The position numbers were made by a program, and so were the translations under genes. From JAIXRY01 sp031972855 (GTDB lineage: Bacteria > Patescibacteriota > Minisyncoccia > Phycocordibacterales > UBA9973), in the NCBI GenBank assembly GCA_031972855.1, contig DALYDY010000001.1, positions 1 to 64,000 of the forward strand: a stretch of 64,000 nucleotides of DNA. Reading direction: 5' to 3'. Below, in pieces: positions 16,677 to 26,169 of the stretch. Every line of letters begins with the position of its first letter. Position 1 is the first letter of the stretch. Under the pieces are notes generated by a model, which ran no database searches, was not told the DNA's origin, and saw only the letters and a list, made by a program, of their open reading frames with translations.

Positions 16677-18038
16677 TCACGAAATTATAATACTGTCGCC
16701 TTGAGCTGGGGCATATGCATCAACACCAAGATAATCACGCAATTTTTGAACCAAGAATAGAGATGATTTTGGTTCACCCATAACAACATATACACCTTTT
16801 AAGGTGTCTGTTGTTTGTTCGACAAAATCCACCAGATGATCTGAGTCTTTGTGACCTGAGTATCCATCTATTTGTTCTATTTTTGCCCTCACAGGAACTA
16901 TTTCACCATTTATTTTAACTTCACCAGCACCTTCCATTATGTGGCGTCCTAGAGTGCCATAGGCCTGATATCCAGTAAGTAGGATTGTATTATTTGGATC
17001 TGGTAAATAATTTTTTTCATGATGTAGAATACGTCCTCCATTAGACATTCCAGACCCAGCTATAATAATCTTTGGATTTGGTGCGTGTAAAATAGCTTTT
17101 GAATCTTCTGTTTCTGGAGTTGATTTCATTCCTGGAAATTTAAATATATTATCTCCACTACCTATTACTTGTTGAGCTTCTTCATTAAAGTATTTACTAA
17201 ATTTTGTATATACAGATGTAAGTCTAATAGCAAGAGGTGAATCAAAAAATACAGGCATTTGTGGAATACGTTTATTTTCAACAAAATCATTTAATTCATA
17301 CAAAAGCTCCTGACTTCTCTCTAGAGAAAATGTAGGAATTATAAGTGTCCCCTTTCGACTATAATTATCTTCAATAACAGCTTCCAATCTTTTTCTTCTT
17401 ACATCACGATCAAGGTGATTTCTGTCACCATAAACAGATTCCATAATCAAATAATCTACACCAGAAATTTTTTCTGTATCACGAAGAAGTGGTGATGGTG
17501 AATTACCCAAGTCACCAGTAAAGACAATCTTTTTTTCATTATAAATAATCTCAAGCATTGCAGAACCTAAAATATGTCCTGAATCAAGAAATTGCATTTT
17601 GAAACCATGGTCAATATTTATATTTTGATGATAAGGTACACCTTCCCAAAGAGAAATTGCTTTATCCACATTTCCTTCTGTATACATTGCTTTTATTTCA
17701 TCATTTTCATGAGACAAAATACGTATTGTATCTTCAAGCATAGGACGAACAAGTTCTAATGTAGCGTCTGTGGAAATTATTCTACCTTTGAAACCTTCGT
17801 GAATTAGTTTTGGGATACGGCCTATGTGATCTATGTGAGCATGAGTAATAAACAAAATATCAATTTCACCTGGGTCATAAGAAAATGAAGACCAGTTTGT
17901 TTGATCAGCAACACTTGTTCCTTGTTCAAGACCGCAGTCTACTAAAAATTTTTTACCTTCACCTTCTATTAAAAAGTTTGCACCAGTAACACTTCCTGCT
18001 CCAGAGCAGAAAGTTATTTTTAATTCTTTTTGTTCCAT
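16677..18038 (-). CDS. Metallo-beta-lactamase fold beta-CASP ribonuclease
   Basis: 453 aa. The N-terminal zinc site HAHIDHIG and the GLEQG/VDCG segment show the MBL fold. GDLGNSPSPLL supplies the Asp ligand, and the beta-CASP insert (about residues 200-320) is followed by the GSGMSNGGRILHH and SGHKDSDHL motifs typical of the CPSF/TTHA0252 group. Such proteins cut or trim RNA. Length matches the family. A TGTTACAAT element lies 6 nt upstream of the ATG. Its start overlaps the end of the next upstream gene by 19 nt, and the -10 box falls inside that gene. Confidence 0.92.
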   Translation of the reverse strand: MEQKELKITFCSGAGSVTGANFLIEGEGKKFLVDCGLEQGTSVADQTNWSSFSYDPGEIDILFITHAHIDHIGRIPKLIHEGFKGRIISTDATLELVRPMLEDTIRILSHENDEIKAMYTEGNVDKAISLWEGVPYHQNINIDHGFKMQFLDSGHILGSAMLEIIYNEKKIVFTGDLGNSPSPLLRDTEKISGVDYLIMESVYGDRNHLDRDVRRKRLEAVIEDNYSRKGTLIIPTFSLERSQELLYELNDFVENKRIPQMPVFFDSPLAIRLTSVYTKFSKYFNEEAQQVIGSGDNIFKFPGMKSTPETEDSKAILHAPNPKIIIAGSGMSNGGRILHHEKNYLPDPNNTILLTGYQAYGTLGRHIMEGAGEVKINGEIVPVRAKIEQIDGYSGHKDSDHLVDFVEQTTDTLKGVYVVMGEPKSSLFLVQKLRDYLGVDAYAPAQGDSIIIS

Positions 18039-18442
18039 AAATCTATTGTAACATTTTGTTTTTGAAATATATACACAGCATAAAGTCCTCCAGCTAAATC
18101 AAAAAACAAGTCGGAGATTGAATCTATTGGATTAGCAAGAATTGCACCTGTAAAACCTTGAACAACATATTCATACACTTCCCAAAAGAATCCTACAACA
18201 AAAACAGTAAGTATTGTTATTTTAATAGTACTAATAAATTTCTTATTTTGACTTATTTTGAAACGATAAAGTGTATATAAAGCAATAAAACCTATAAAAA
18301 TTCCTCCGATAAAGTGCATCAGCATATCAAACCAAAAAAAATCATTATACCAATAGAGTTTTGTTGCCAAAAAATGAAGAATTGAAACAAGAAATGTTGT
18401 CTTTAATAAATAATTAGCTGGATTTTTTATTTCTTGTAGCAT
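18020..18442 (-). CDS. Polytopic membrane protein (YjdF/DUF2238-like)
   Basis: 140 aa with about four membrane helices. The pattern FWFDMLMHFIGGIFIGF, FFWEVYEYVVQG and DSISDLFFDLAGGLYAVY resembles the YjdF/DUF2238 or VanZ-like group, whose role is not settled. I start at the ATG at 18442 because TGTTATAAT is 6 nt upstream; a TTG at 18460 would lie before that box. It is preceded by a terminator and the candidate small RNA. Confidence 0.75.
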   Translation of the reverse strand: MLQEIKNPANYLLKTTFLVSILHFLATKLYWYNDFFWFDMLMHFIGGIFIGFIALYTLYRFKISQNKKFISTIKITILTVFVVGFFWEVYEYVVQGFTGAILANPIDSISDLFFDLAGGLYAVYIFQKQNVTIDLWNKKN

Positions 18443-18458
18443 TTTTAAATTATAACAC

Positions 18459-18491
18459 AAAGAAAAACCTCCAATAAGGAGGTTTTTCTTT
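18459..18491. terminator. Terminator after the candidate small RNA
   Basis: AAAGAAAAACCTCC-AATAA-GGAGGTTTTTCTTT perfect hairpin. On the minus strand it follows the structured RNA at 18624-18495. Confidence 0.85.
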
Positions 18492-18624
18492 ACGACTATA
18501 TAGAACGTATTAGCCTAGCCTATGCTAGGTGGGTGCACTGCTTATGTCTTTTGTAAAACAATAACATAAGACTCCATGCTCCCTAAAAAATGTTGTTCTA
18601 GATAATACGGCTCTATATAACCGT
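18465..18624 (-). ncRNA. Candidate 6S-like small RNA
   Basis: A structured region with no ORF. On the minus strand a closing stem (TATATAGA-GC-CGTATTA with TAATACG-T-TCTATATA) encloses a large bubble. The 3' side of the bubble holds a small hairpin (CCTAGC-ATAG-GCTAGG). Then comes GGGAGCA/TGCACCC and an apical stem CTTATGT/ACATAAG. A closing stem, central bubble with a 3'-side hairpin and an apical stem is the layout of 6S RNA, which binds RNA polymerase. A promoter (TTGTTT-18-TATAAT) and a terminator frame it. I see no SRP or riboswitch signature. The 6S identity is inferred from shape only. Confidence 0.45.
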
Positions 18625-18630
18625 ATAAAT

Positions 18631-18660
18631 ATTATATATCAAAATAAATATTCAAAACAA
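18631..18660 (-). promoter_or_regulatory. Promoter of the candidate small RNA (TTGTTT-18-TATAAT)
   Basis: On the minus strand TATAAT is at 18636-18631 with TTGTTT 18 nt upstream, placing the start near 18624 at the foot of the closing stem. Confidence 0.5.
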
Positions 18661-18764
18661 TCTAGACAAAAAATATTTTTTTAGTGCATCGACAAAATTT
18701 TCACTAATCACATACTTTTTACAAAGATGCAACAAGATTGTATATAAAACATTTGTGCATATAA

Positions 18765-18803
18765 ATTAAAAAGCGGAACCCGAAGGTTTCCGCTTTTTAA
18801 TTA
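18765..18803 (-). terminator. Terminator of ndk
   Basis: AAAAAGCGGAA...TTTCCGCTTTTT hairpin with one bulge at the ndk stop codon. Confidence 0.85.
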
Positions 18804-19259
18804 TTTCAAATCAGCGTAAATAAAATCTGTATCTATTTTACTGTAATCAAAAATTTCATTTTCTTCGAAGAAACGAGCAATTTCTATTACACCTCCTTCT
18901 ACAGAGTCAGAAGTATGAACGATGTTTGATTGAGTACTCAATGAAAAATCACCACGAATAGTACCTGCACCAGCTTCATACCCTTTTGTTGGACCAACAA
19001 TAAGGCGAATAGCAGATACAGCATTATGACCTTCTAAAGCCATAACAACCACAGGACATGACTGCATAAAGTTTTTGATACCAGGGAAAAATGGCTTATC
19101 TTTAATGTGAGCATAATGTTCTTCAACTTGCACATCTTTAACAGTCATCATTTTAAGGCCAATAATCTTAAGTCCTTTTCTTTCAAATCTTGAAATCATT
19201 TCACCAATCAAATTTCTTTGAACAGCGTCAGGTTTCATTATAATAAGTGATCTTTCCAT
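18801..19259 (-). CDS. ndk: Nucleoside diphosphate kinase
   Basis: 152 aa. It transfers the gamma phosphate from ATP to nucleoside diphosphates through a phospho-histidine. The active-site motif NIVHTSDSVEGG is present, with the N-terminal ERSLIIMKPDAVQRNLIGEM and PTKGYEAGAGTIRGDF. Length is standard. It appears to be a single-gene unit with a terminator directly after the stop and a leader of several tens of bases. Confidence 0.97.
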   Translation of the reverse strand: MERSLIIMKPDAVQRNLIGEMISRFERKGLKIIGLKMMTVKDVQVEEHYAHIKDKPFFPGIKNFMQSCPVVVMALEGHNAVSAIRLIVGPTKGYEAGAGTIRGDFSLSTQSNIVHTSDSVEGGVIEIARFFEENEIFDYSKIDTDFIYADLK

Positions 19260-19330
19260 AAAAATAAATATTTTAAGTAATAAAAAAATCTGTCCCCAGA
19301 TAATATAAGTATACTATCAGAAAAATCCTT

Positions 19331-19373
19331 AGAATACAAAGGTGCGGCCCTACGGGCCGCACCTTTGTATTCT
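19331..19373 (-). terminator. 20-bp terminator hairpin after the VirD4-like gene
   Basis: AGAATACAAAGGTGCGGCCC-TAC-GGGCCGCACCTTTGTATTCT is a perfect 20-bp stem. It ends 3 nt before the stop codon of the downstream-reading gene. Confidence 0.85.
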
Positions 19374-19375
19374 AG

Positions 19376-22096
19376 CTATTTATTATATTTTCTTATTATT
19401 ATTTCATCTACTTCTTCCCGTGGGCGGCCGAATTTCATATATGAAAGCTCTTTGATAGGTTCAATAATATCTTTATTTCCTTTTGGATTGTCAGCAGTAA
19501 TAATATTAAATGGTTTTGATGTTGGTGATCCGTTTGCAATCATAGAAGTATAGGCATTTCTATTTTCTAATTGCGTTATATCATTAGATGTAAATGTTGG
19601 AGAAAATTTTGGTTCGAGATATGTCGCATCATCAGGCGATACACGAAATACACACATAGAACCGACGTTTCCAAAAATAGCATTCTTTGTATCTTCAGGA
19701 AGTTGAGCAATATATTGGTGAGCAACATTTAAAGATAAACGATATTTACGGGCTTCAGACAAAATTGAAGAAATACTTGGAGTTGTTACATTTTGGAATT
19801 CATCAATATAAAGATAGAAGTCATTTATTTGTTTTCCAAACAAGTCAGTACGAGAAAGTGCGGCTTGTTGCAATTTTCCCACAAGAATTAGACCGATAAG
19901 ATTTGCATTAATATCCCCCAATCGCCCCTTTGAAAGATTTACTAAAAGAATTTTTTTGTTATCCATTATTTCACGGAAGTTAAAAGCAGACTTTTCTTGT
20001 CCTATAACAGGACGCATAATATCATTTGAAATAAACGGATCAAATTTACTTGAGATATACGTAACGAAGTTTTCAAGTCCTTGTTCCCCTTTTGAAGCTT
20101 CAGCTGCAATCCAAAATTGTTTGATTATTGGATTTTTACATTTTGAAAGTTTGTAATCACGAAAAGCTTTATCTTGAAGCACACGAGTAATTTCTAGAAG
20201 TGTACATCCAGACTCAACATCTTCCATCACTAAAAATGCTGCGTTTCTAAAATATTGTTCAAACATTGGCCCACCGGACGATTTCAAATCAAAAAGCTGA
20301 TTAAATATTCCAAGTAAATCATTCACTACAAAAGTTTTTTGTTCTGGATAATTTGGATCGAACTCAAGCATGTTGAGTCCCATAGGACGAGGCATGTAAC
20401 TCGGGTCAAAATATATAACATCATCCACTCTCTCTTTTGGAATATATGAAAGAATATCTTGAATATCATTTCCGTGAGGATCGATATAACAAACTCCATC
20501 ACCTCGAGCAATATCTTGCGCAATAAGATTTTTCAAAATAGAAGTCTTACCTGTACCTGTTTGACCTATTACATACAAGTGACGCATACGGTCTTCTGCA
20601 AGCATATGTACTTCGGTTGAAACACCTCTATACACATTATATCCAAGCAAAACACCTTCTTGAGGAAGGTTGGATGGAACAGACCCAGATCCAGCACGAG
20701 CGGTCTTTAATTGAGGAGCAAGTGTAATTCCATAAGGGAAATGAACGAGCGTTGCAAGCTCTTTGTGATTTAGAATTATAGTCGTTTCTTCTTTATAATT
20801 TCTAAAAGAAAAATCAGTTATTGAATCGTGAAGTTTTTTATCTTTTTGATTAATAAACTTTATAGAATTTCCTCCAGGTAATGAAAATTGTGAAAAAGAA
20901 GCTTCTATGTCAGACAGCATCATATTTGATCTTTCTTTTGTTTTTGAGGAAGTAACAATTCTAATATTTACATTTGTAATTGTACTTTCTAACTTTTTTT
21001 GAATATTAGAAACAAGTGATTCGTTTATTTTTTTATCTTCTTCCTTTTTTTCTTCTTTATTAAAAATTGTTTCAAGTAATATACCTCCAAATTCTTTTGC
21101 TAAATCACCAAAAGGACTATCTTCTTTTTTTACATCTTCACCCTTTTTCGCCTTTTCGAGAAGACTAGTAAAATGCTTTATTATTGATTGACTACAAGGC
21201 CTAATAACAAATTGTATTCCTGCACCTTCACCTTGATTTGATATCTTGTTAAATGAATTTATAAATATTTCAATTGGATCACGGTCAAATTCTTCGTAAG
21301 TTTTTATAGGTATTACATCATTTTGTTCTAGTGAGGCATAAGCGAGAGCATTTTCATTACCCTCTGAAAAAATATTGTAGTCGTCTGGAACTTCATTTAT
21401 TCTTGCAAGTGGATGAATGGAGAGTAGTTGTTTTTCAAAAAGTTCGCTTTTTTCTTTTGGTACTCCAACATAAAATATAACATCCCCACTATTATGAGAA
21501 GTTGATATTTCTAAAGTATAAACATCATTACCTTTATTATCTCTATCTTCACCAATGTATTGCATTCCAGCAAAAAATTGTTCCATTGTAGATACAATGT
21601 CTTTGAAAGAACGAGGATCATTTGGATTCTTATCTGGAAGAGTTATCTCAAAAAGGGTTTTATTTAAAGATTTCCAAAGATTATTACCTTCTTTTAATCC
21701 TGGTATTTTGTGTGTATTTATAAGGTATTGAACAAGAAACCGATGAAAGTCATCTTGTATATGTGGATTTTTTAATCCTTCTACAACTTCCATCGCATTT
21801 TTAATTCCTTTTGTAAGTAAAATACCTAGAAGCTCTTCCATTGTATTATCATGACTTTCAGGAGCAAGACGAAGTACAAGAGACTCTACTTCATGAGTGC
21901 TCATGTTTATTTTATTATGTAAAACAGAATCTTTTTTAGAATCTTTGTAGATATTCAAAGTCTCTCTTGTTATTTTTTCTTTTTCAATAATTCCTTTTGA
22001 TTCGTGTTCTTTCTTTTCTATGTGAGCACGAAGAAAAGCAATCTCTTCTTCTGGAGATTCAAATTTTGGAAGATTAGGAATATCAAATTGTTCCAT
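19376..22096 (-). CDS. VirD4/TraG-like ATPase (type IV coupling protein family)
   Basis: 906 aa. The N-terminal 500 residues are charged and Lys/Glu-rich with no clear homologue. The C-terminal part is a RecA/HerA-type motor: Walker A GQTGTGKTSI, YIDPHGND, Walker B YLYIDEFQNVTTPS, and the TraG/TraD C-terminal segment SEARKYRLSLNVAHQYIAQL. Such proteins pump DNA through conjugation channels. No other conjugation gene is nearby, and a stand-alone member of this family is common in CPR genomes, where its role is unknown. There is no obvious N-terminal membrane anchor. It has a TAAAAT -10 just upstream of the ATG. Confidence 0.85.
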   Translation of the reverse strand: MEQFDIPNLPKFESPEEEIAFLRAHIEKKEHESKGIIEKEKITRETLNIYKDSKKDSVLHNKINMSTHEVESLVLRLAPESHDNTMEELLGILLTKGIKNAMEVVEGLKNPHIQDDFHRFLVQYLINTHKIPGLKEGNNLWKSLNKTLFEITLPDKNPNDPRSFKDIVSTMEQFFAGMQYIGEDRDNKGNDVYTLEISTSHNSGDVIFYVGVPKEKSELFEKQLLSIHPLARINEVPDDYNIFSEGNENALAYASLEQNDVIPIKTYEEFDRDPIEIFINSFNKISNQGEGAGIQFVIRPCSQSIIKHFTSLLEKAKKGEDVKKEDSPFGDLAKEFGGILLETIFNKEEKKEEDKKINESLVSNIQKKLESTITNVNIRIVTSSKTKERSNMMLSDIEASFSQFSLPGGNSIKFINQKDKKLHDSITDFSFRNYKEETTIILNHKELATLVHFPYGITLAPQLKTARAGSGSVPSNLPQEGVLLGYNVYRGVSTEVHMLAEDRMRHLYVIGQTGTGKTSILKNLIAQDIARGDGVCYIDPHGNDIQDILSYIPKERVDDVIYFDPSYMPRPMGLNMLEFDPNYPEQKTFVVNDLLGIFNQLFDLKSSGGPMFEQYFRNAAFLVMEDVESGCTLLEITRVLQDKAFRDYKLSKCKNPIIKQFWIAAEASKGEQGLENFVTYISSKFDPFISNDIMRPVIGQEKSAFNFREIMDNKKILLVNLSKGRLGDINANLIGLILVGKLQQAALSRTDLFGKQINDFYLYIDEFQNVTTPSISSILSEARKYRLSLNVAHQYIAQLPEDTKNAIFGNVGSMCVFRVSPDDATYLEPKFSPTFTSNDITQLENRNAYTSMIANGSPTSKPFNIITADNPKGNKDIIEPIKELSYMKFGRPREEVDEIIIRKYNK

Positions 22097-22152
22097 ATGT
22101 TTTTATTTTAACATACAATGGTTTTCTAACGATGTTAGTATAAAAAAATTAT

Positions 22153-22920
22153 TTACATCATTGTGAGAATTTCTGCACCATCTTCTGTAATAAGTACAGT
22201 ATGTTCCATATGAGCACTACGTGACGAGTCTTTTGTTTTGATGGTCCAACCATCATTTGCAATAATTATAGATTGTTTTCCTGCTGTAATCATTGGCTCA
22301 ATAGCTATAACCATCCCTGGCTTAAGTAGTAGTCCTGTTCCCTTCTTCCCATAATTTGGAATGTATGGATCTTCATGAATTTTTACTCCAACACCATGAC
22401 CTGACAATTCTTTTATTATTCCAAATTTATAAGGTTTTATAACTTTTTCAATAGCATTTGAAATATCTCCTATGCGAGCACCTGGCACAATAGCTTCTAT
22501 TCCCGCTTCAAGCGATAGTGTAGCAGCTTCAATAAGTCTGTAAGACTCTTTTGTTGTATCTCCAACTGCAACAGTTACAGCATGATCAGTAAAAAGACCT
22601 CCATGATTTATCCCACAATCAATACAAACAATATCTCCTTCTTTCAAAACTCTTCCTCCAGGTATTCCATGAACTACTTCATCATTCACTGAAACACATA
22701 GTGTTTTTGGAAATGCATAAAGTGCGCCTTCTGGACGATAATTCAAAAATGCAGGCTTATCACCCATAGAAACTATAAGATCGTATGCATAAGTATCAAG
22801 TTCGTCTGTTGTTACACCAGGTAATGCCTTCAAAGATACTTTATGAACAACTTCTGCAAGATGCTTACCCCCCTGTCTGAGAATATCTATTTGTTCTTTT
22901 GTTTTAATAATTACTGCCAT
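22153..22920 (-). CDS. map: Methionine aminopeptidase, type I
   Basis: 255 aa. It removes the initiator methionine. The metal ligands can be seen in CIDCGINHGGLFTDHAVTVAV (two Asp), SGHGVGVKIHEDP (His), and the Glu residues in AIEPMI and MEHTVLIT. It starts 1 nt after the end of the adenylate-kinase-like gene, so the pair is an operon, as in the common adk-map order near secY. Here no secY or infA follows. Confidence 0.97.
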   Translation of the reverse strand: MAVIIKTKEQIDILRQGGKHLAEVVHKVSLKALPGVTTDELDTYAYDLIVSMGDKPAFLNYRPEGALYAFPKTLCVSVNDEVVHGIPGGRVLKEGDIVCIDCGINHGGLFTDHAVTVAVGDTTKESYRLIEAATLSLEAGIEAIVPGARIGDISNAIEKVIKPYKFGIIKELSGHGVGVKIHEDPYIPNYGKKGTGLLLKPGMVIAIEPMITAGKQSIIIANDGWTIKTKDSSRSAHMEHTVLITEDGAEILTMM

Positions 22921-22921
22921 A

Positions 22922-23509
22922 TTAAATAATTTTTAATGCTTTTAAAATATCATTATTAACTTGCTCGATTGATTGCTCTCCGTTAATTTCTATAAAATTA
23001 TAGTTTTCATTACTTCTAAAAAAATTTATTGAAGGAAGTGTATTTTCATTAAACCATTCCATTTTATTTTTTATATCTTCCATATCATCATCTTCTCTTC
23101 CACGTTTTTTCAAAACATTTATAGCCCAATCTGGCGATATATTTATATAAATTACATTTGTGTTTTTTCTATTAAAAAAAGAAAGTGCAGAATCTAGAAG
23201 ATGCGCTTCACTAAGACGTCTCGCAAGACCATCCAAAATAATACTTTCATCTCCTCTATATTCTTCCATAAAAACACGCCCCCATAGTGCTACAGGTAGG
23301 AAATCTGGGAGTAGTCCTCCATTTTCTAAAATATCTTTTGTATATTTTGCAGTATAAGAAGGTTCTTCTGTAAAAAGACGAAAACGAGCACCTGTTTCAA
23401 CATATAAGACTTGGTGGCCTTTGTCTTTCAAATATTCTTCTAGAAGCTTTGCTTGAGTACCCTTCCCTGCACCTGTTCGGCCAAAAAATAGATATGTTTG
23501 TGGTTCCAT
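22922..23509 (-). CDS. adk: Adenylate kinase-like nucleotide kinase
   Basis: 195 aa. The P-loop GRTGAGKGTQAKLLEEYL, the AMP-site ETGARFRLF and ILDGLARRLSEA match the adenylate kinase fold. The LID region is short and has no zinc cysteines. DGLARR replaces the usual DGFPR, so substrate preference could differ from true AMP kinase. I start at the ATG at 23509 (MEPQTYLFFG) because TATAAT lies 6 nt upstream. The position next to map supports the adk assignment. Confidence 0.75.
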   Translation of the reverse strand: MEPQTYLFFGRTGAGKGTQAKLLEEYLKDKGHQVLYVETGARFRLFTEEPSYTAKYTKDILENGGLLPDFLPVALWGRVFMEEYRGDESIILDGLARRLSEAHLLDSALSFFNRKNTNVIYINISPDWAINVLKKRGREDDDMEDIKNKMEWFNENTLPSINFFRSNENYNFIEINGEQSIEQVNNDILKALKII

Positions 23510-23550
23510 TATTTGATTATACAATAATTAAATAAATTAAGCACAAACAC

Positions 23551-23584
23551 AAAAGCGCGACCGTACAGGTCGCGCTTTTTTTAT
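23551..23584 (-). terminator. Terminator of the S74 adhesin gene
   Basis: AAAAGCGCGACC-GTACA-GGTCGCGCTTTT hairpin overlapping the stop codon region; long T run on one side and A run on the other. Confidence 0.85.
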
Positions 23585-26118
23585 TCAACCACTTCTTGTG
23601 TGTTTTGATTATTTTCTTCAACAACAACTTCTTCTACTATAGGTTCTGTTGGAGGAATTGTTTCTATATTTTGATCTTGTGGTGTAGGTTGTTGAATATT
23701 GTTTTGGTTATTAAGTAACTGTTTCAATTGAGACAGTTCTTCTTTATTCAAACATTCAGAACTTCCATCGATATCAGTCAGACAAACTTCTCCTGTAAAT
23801 ATACGAGTTATTCTATTAGAAGCATTAGCTAAATAAGATTTTAAAATCGAAGCAAATGACCCTTCTATAGTATCATCAAGCGAACTCAATTGATTAACCT
23901 TAATATCCAACTCCTTAATACCTTCTATAGCATAAGGGATGAGACCTATGTAGTTTAGTGACTTGAGGTTTGTTGTAGGGTCAGTAGATACAAGAGATGG
24001 GAAGATAGCTTCTACGTCTTGTGCTATGAATCCTGTTTGTTGTTGGTTAGTGTTATCGTTTATCCATGTGTATGTTACAGGTTGGAGTGTAGTGATTTGG
24101 TTGAGTATTGTGTTGTTTAGGTTTGTTATGTTTGTTTTGAGTGTTCTGTCTGAACTACAGGATAGTGATGTTGTTGTTGGGTTGATGTCACATGTTCCGG
24201 TGGAGTTTTGGAATCTTGCTATTATACCTACTGTTGTTCCGTCTCCTACGTGGAGTTTGTAGGATGGGGTGGTTGTGCCGATGCCGAGGTTGCCTGCAAA
24301 ATAATTTTTTGCAGTAACATCATTTTGATACAGAGCCCAGTGATTTGTAACTATACCTCCAGAATTTGGGTTAGCAATATACAAATCATATAGATTAGTA
24401 ATAGTTCCAGTTTTTGCAAATGGATAAAGAAATAATCCATAAACATTTGTAGTTATAGGAGTTGCAGCAACATCATTATTTAAATGGCCATAAAGCATGC
24501 GATTCCCAAAAATAGAAGTCATGGTTCCATTATCAGCTGTACCAAAAGCATTTCTAAATACCTCTGAATACATACCTCGAATAGAACCAGAATTAGTAAT
24601 CCCAGCGTTTACATTACCATAAGTCCATGACGAAATACCTGCCGTGGAATAATTACCATTAGTTGTAGTAATAGAACTTGACTCTGAAACAAACAAATCA
24701 CTATTAGAATTTGTAGGGTTATAAAGAACATGCAACTTTGCATTAGGTGAAGCCGTTCCAATTCCCACATTACCATCATCACGAATAACTAGAGCATTGT
24801 TTGTACCTGTTGAATTATGAAATTGAGCTGTATATGTTGATGAGGTTGAGCCTTCACCTAAAGCATATAGAGTACTTGGTATTGTTCCAGAAAGACCAGA
24901 TGAACCAGAAGTAAATCCTGTTCTATTATTACCATCGGTATACATATATGGATAACGACTACTTCCACTAGTTTTAACTTTCAAAAATGAAGCAGTAGAT
25001 CCATAAGATGATCCTGAATAATCTTCTGATGCTTGTATAGAAATATCAAAAGTTCTTCCAAAAGAAGCATTTGCACGATACCCCTCAAATCCAAACTGTC
25101 CAATATCTTCACCCAACAAAACGTGAGTTTGTGAAGCTGATGTACCATTTGCTCTTTGGATACGAATAGCTTGATCAGATCCATATCTAATAATATTTAG
25201 TCTTCCAGCACCTCCAAACGTCATTCTTTCATCTGTTGTACTATCATACAAAACATCAAGAGTAGCTGTAGGTGTAGCCACACCTATTCCAATCATTCCA
25301 GAAGTCACTGGAGTAGATGTTGCTGTTGCGCCACTATAAATACCTGTACCGTAAATAAGGTTTCCAATATTTAATTGTCCTGAACCTGTATCTGATGGTA
25401 ATTGTACATTTTGACCAATAGAAATATTATAAGAACCTGTAGAAAGTGTTTGTCCTCCACCATAACCAATAATTGTATTATATGAACCTGTTGCTGATGT
25501 TGCAGAATTATAACCAAAAGTAGTATTACCAGAACCTATAATATTATTAATCAAAGAACCATAACCCAAACTAGTATTATGACTCCCTGTTGTTAAAAAT
25601 CTTTGTGAAGATCTACCAATAGATATATTAAAAGAACCTGTTGTTAGGGCATTAAATGCAGCATTTCCAATTCCAATATTATCACTACCTGAACGTAATT
25701 TATTTAAAACACCTTCACCTATTCCAATATTTCTTGAACCACTATTAGTATTTGTTCCATCACCACGAAGTGTATACCAACCAAATCCATAGTTACCAGA
25801 TCCTGTAGCATAACGCATTGATTCTTCACCAATTGCATAGTTGTAGTTGTCTGTTCCAGTAATAGTATCGAGTGCGAGTGTACCTATACCAACACTAGTA
25901 GTATCATGACCTGTAGCATTCCAAATGCGAATATTTTGATCAAGTGTATTAAGTGAAACATAACAACCAGCATCCCCTGGTGCACAAGATGGATTAGTCA
26001 CATTGTCTGTAGCGTAATATACAGCAGACACTTTTAAAATAGAGAAAGAAAATACAAAAAAAGACAGTATAAAAATTGTATAACTCCTAGTTATAAAATA
26101 TTTGAAAGCCTTTGACAT
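23581..26118 (-). CDS. Secreted surface protein with C-terminal peptidase-S74 (intramolecular chaperone) domain
   Basis: 845 aa from the ATG at 26118, chosen because TATAAT is 7 nt upstream. A signal segment (YTIFILSFFVFSFSILKVSA) is followed by many short repeats ending GSYNTxIGYG / GSGNxxFGYN, a beta-helix-like series. Modules of the VGIGTASPNAKLHV type follow. The C-terminal domain begins SSDRTLKTNI, the S74 self-cleaving chaperone motif with Ser and Lys. It contains QQTGFIAQDVEAIFPSLV and a Pro/Gln/Glu-rich tail. In phage tail fibres this domain trimerises the fibre and then cuts itself off. It is similar in design to the giant protein at 1-7522. Confidence 0.88.
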   Translation of the reverse strand: MSKAFKYFITRSYTIFILSFFVFSFSILKVSAVYYATDNVTNPSCAPGDAGCYVSLNTLDQNIRIWNATGHDTTSVGIGTLALDTITGTDNYNYAIGEESMRYATGSGNYGFGWYTLRGDGTNTNSGSRNIGIGEGVLNKLRSGSDNIGIGNAAFNALTTGSFNISIGRSSQRFLTTGSHNTSLGYGSLINNIIGSGNTTFGYNSATSATGSYNTIIGYGGGQTLSTGSYNISIGQNVQLPSDTGSGQLNIGNLIYGTGIYSGATATSTPVTSGMIGIGVATPTATLDVLYDSTTDERMTFGGAGRLNIIRYGSDQAIRIQRANGTSASQTHVLLGEDIGQFGFEGYRANASFGRTFDISIQASEDYSGSSYGSTASFLKVKTSGSSRYPYMYTDGNNRTGFTSGSSGLSGTIPSTLYALGEGSTSSTYTAQFHNSTGTNNALVIRDDGNVGIGTASPNAKLHVLYNPTNSNSDLFVSESSSITTTNGNYSTAGISSWTYGNVNAGITNSGSIRGMYSEVFRNAFGTADNGTMTSIFGNRMLYGHLNNDVAATPITTNVYGLFLYPFAKTGTITNLYDLYIANPNSGGIVTNHWALYQNDVTAKNYFAGNLGIGTTTPSYKLHVGDGTTVGIIARFQNSTGTCDINPTTTSLSCSSDRTLKTNITNLNNTILNQITTLQPVTYTWINDNTNQQQTGFIAQDVEAIFPSLVSTDPTTNLKSLNYIGLIPYAIEGIKELDIKVNQLSSLDDTIEGSFASILKSYLANASNRITRIFTGEVCLTDIDGSSECLNKEELSQLKQLLNNQNNIQQPTPQDQNIETIPPTEPIVEEVVVEENNQNTQEVVE

Positions 26119-26169
26119 ATAATACATTATACACAATACATGTAGTAATAATGTGTTAATAAATTTATT

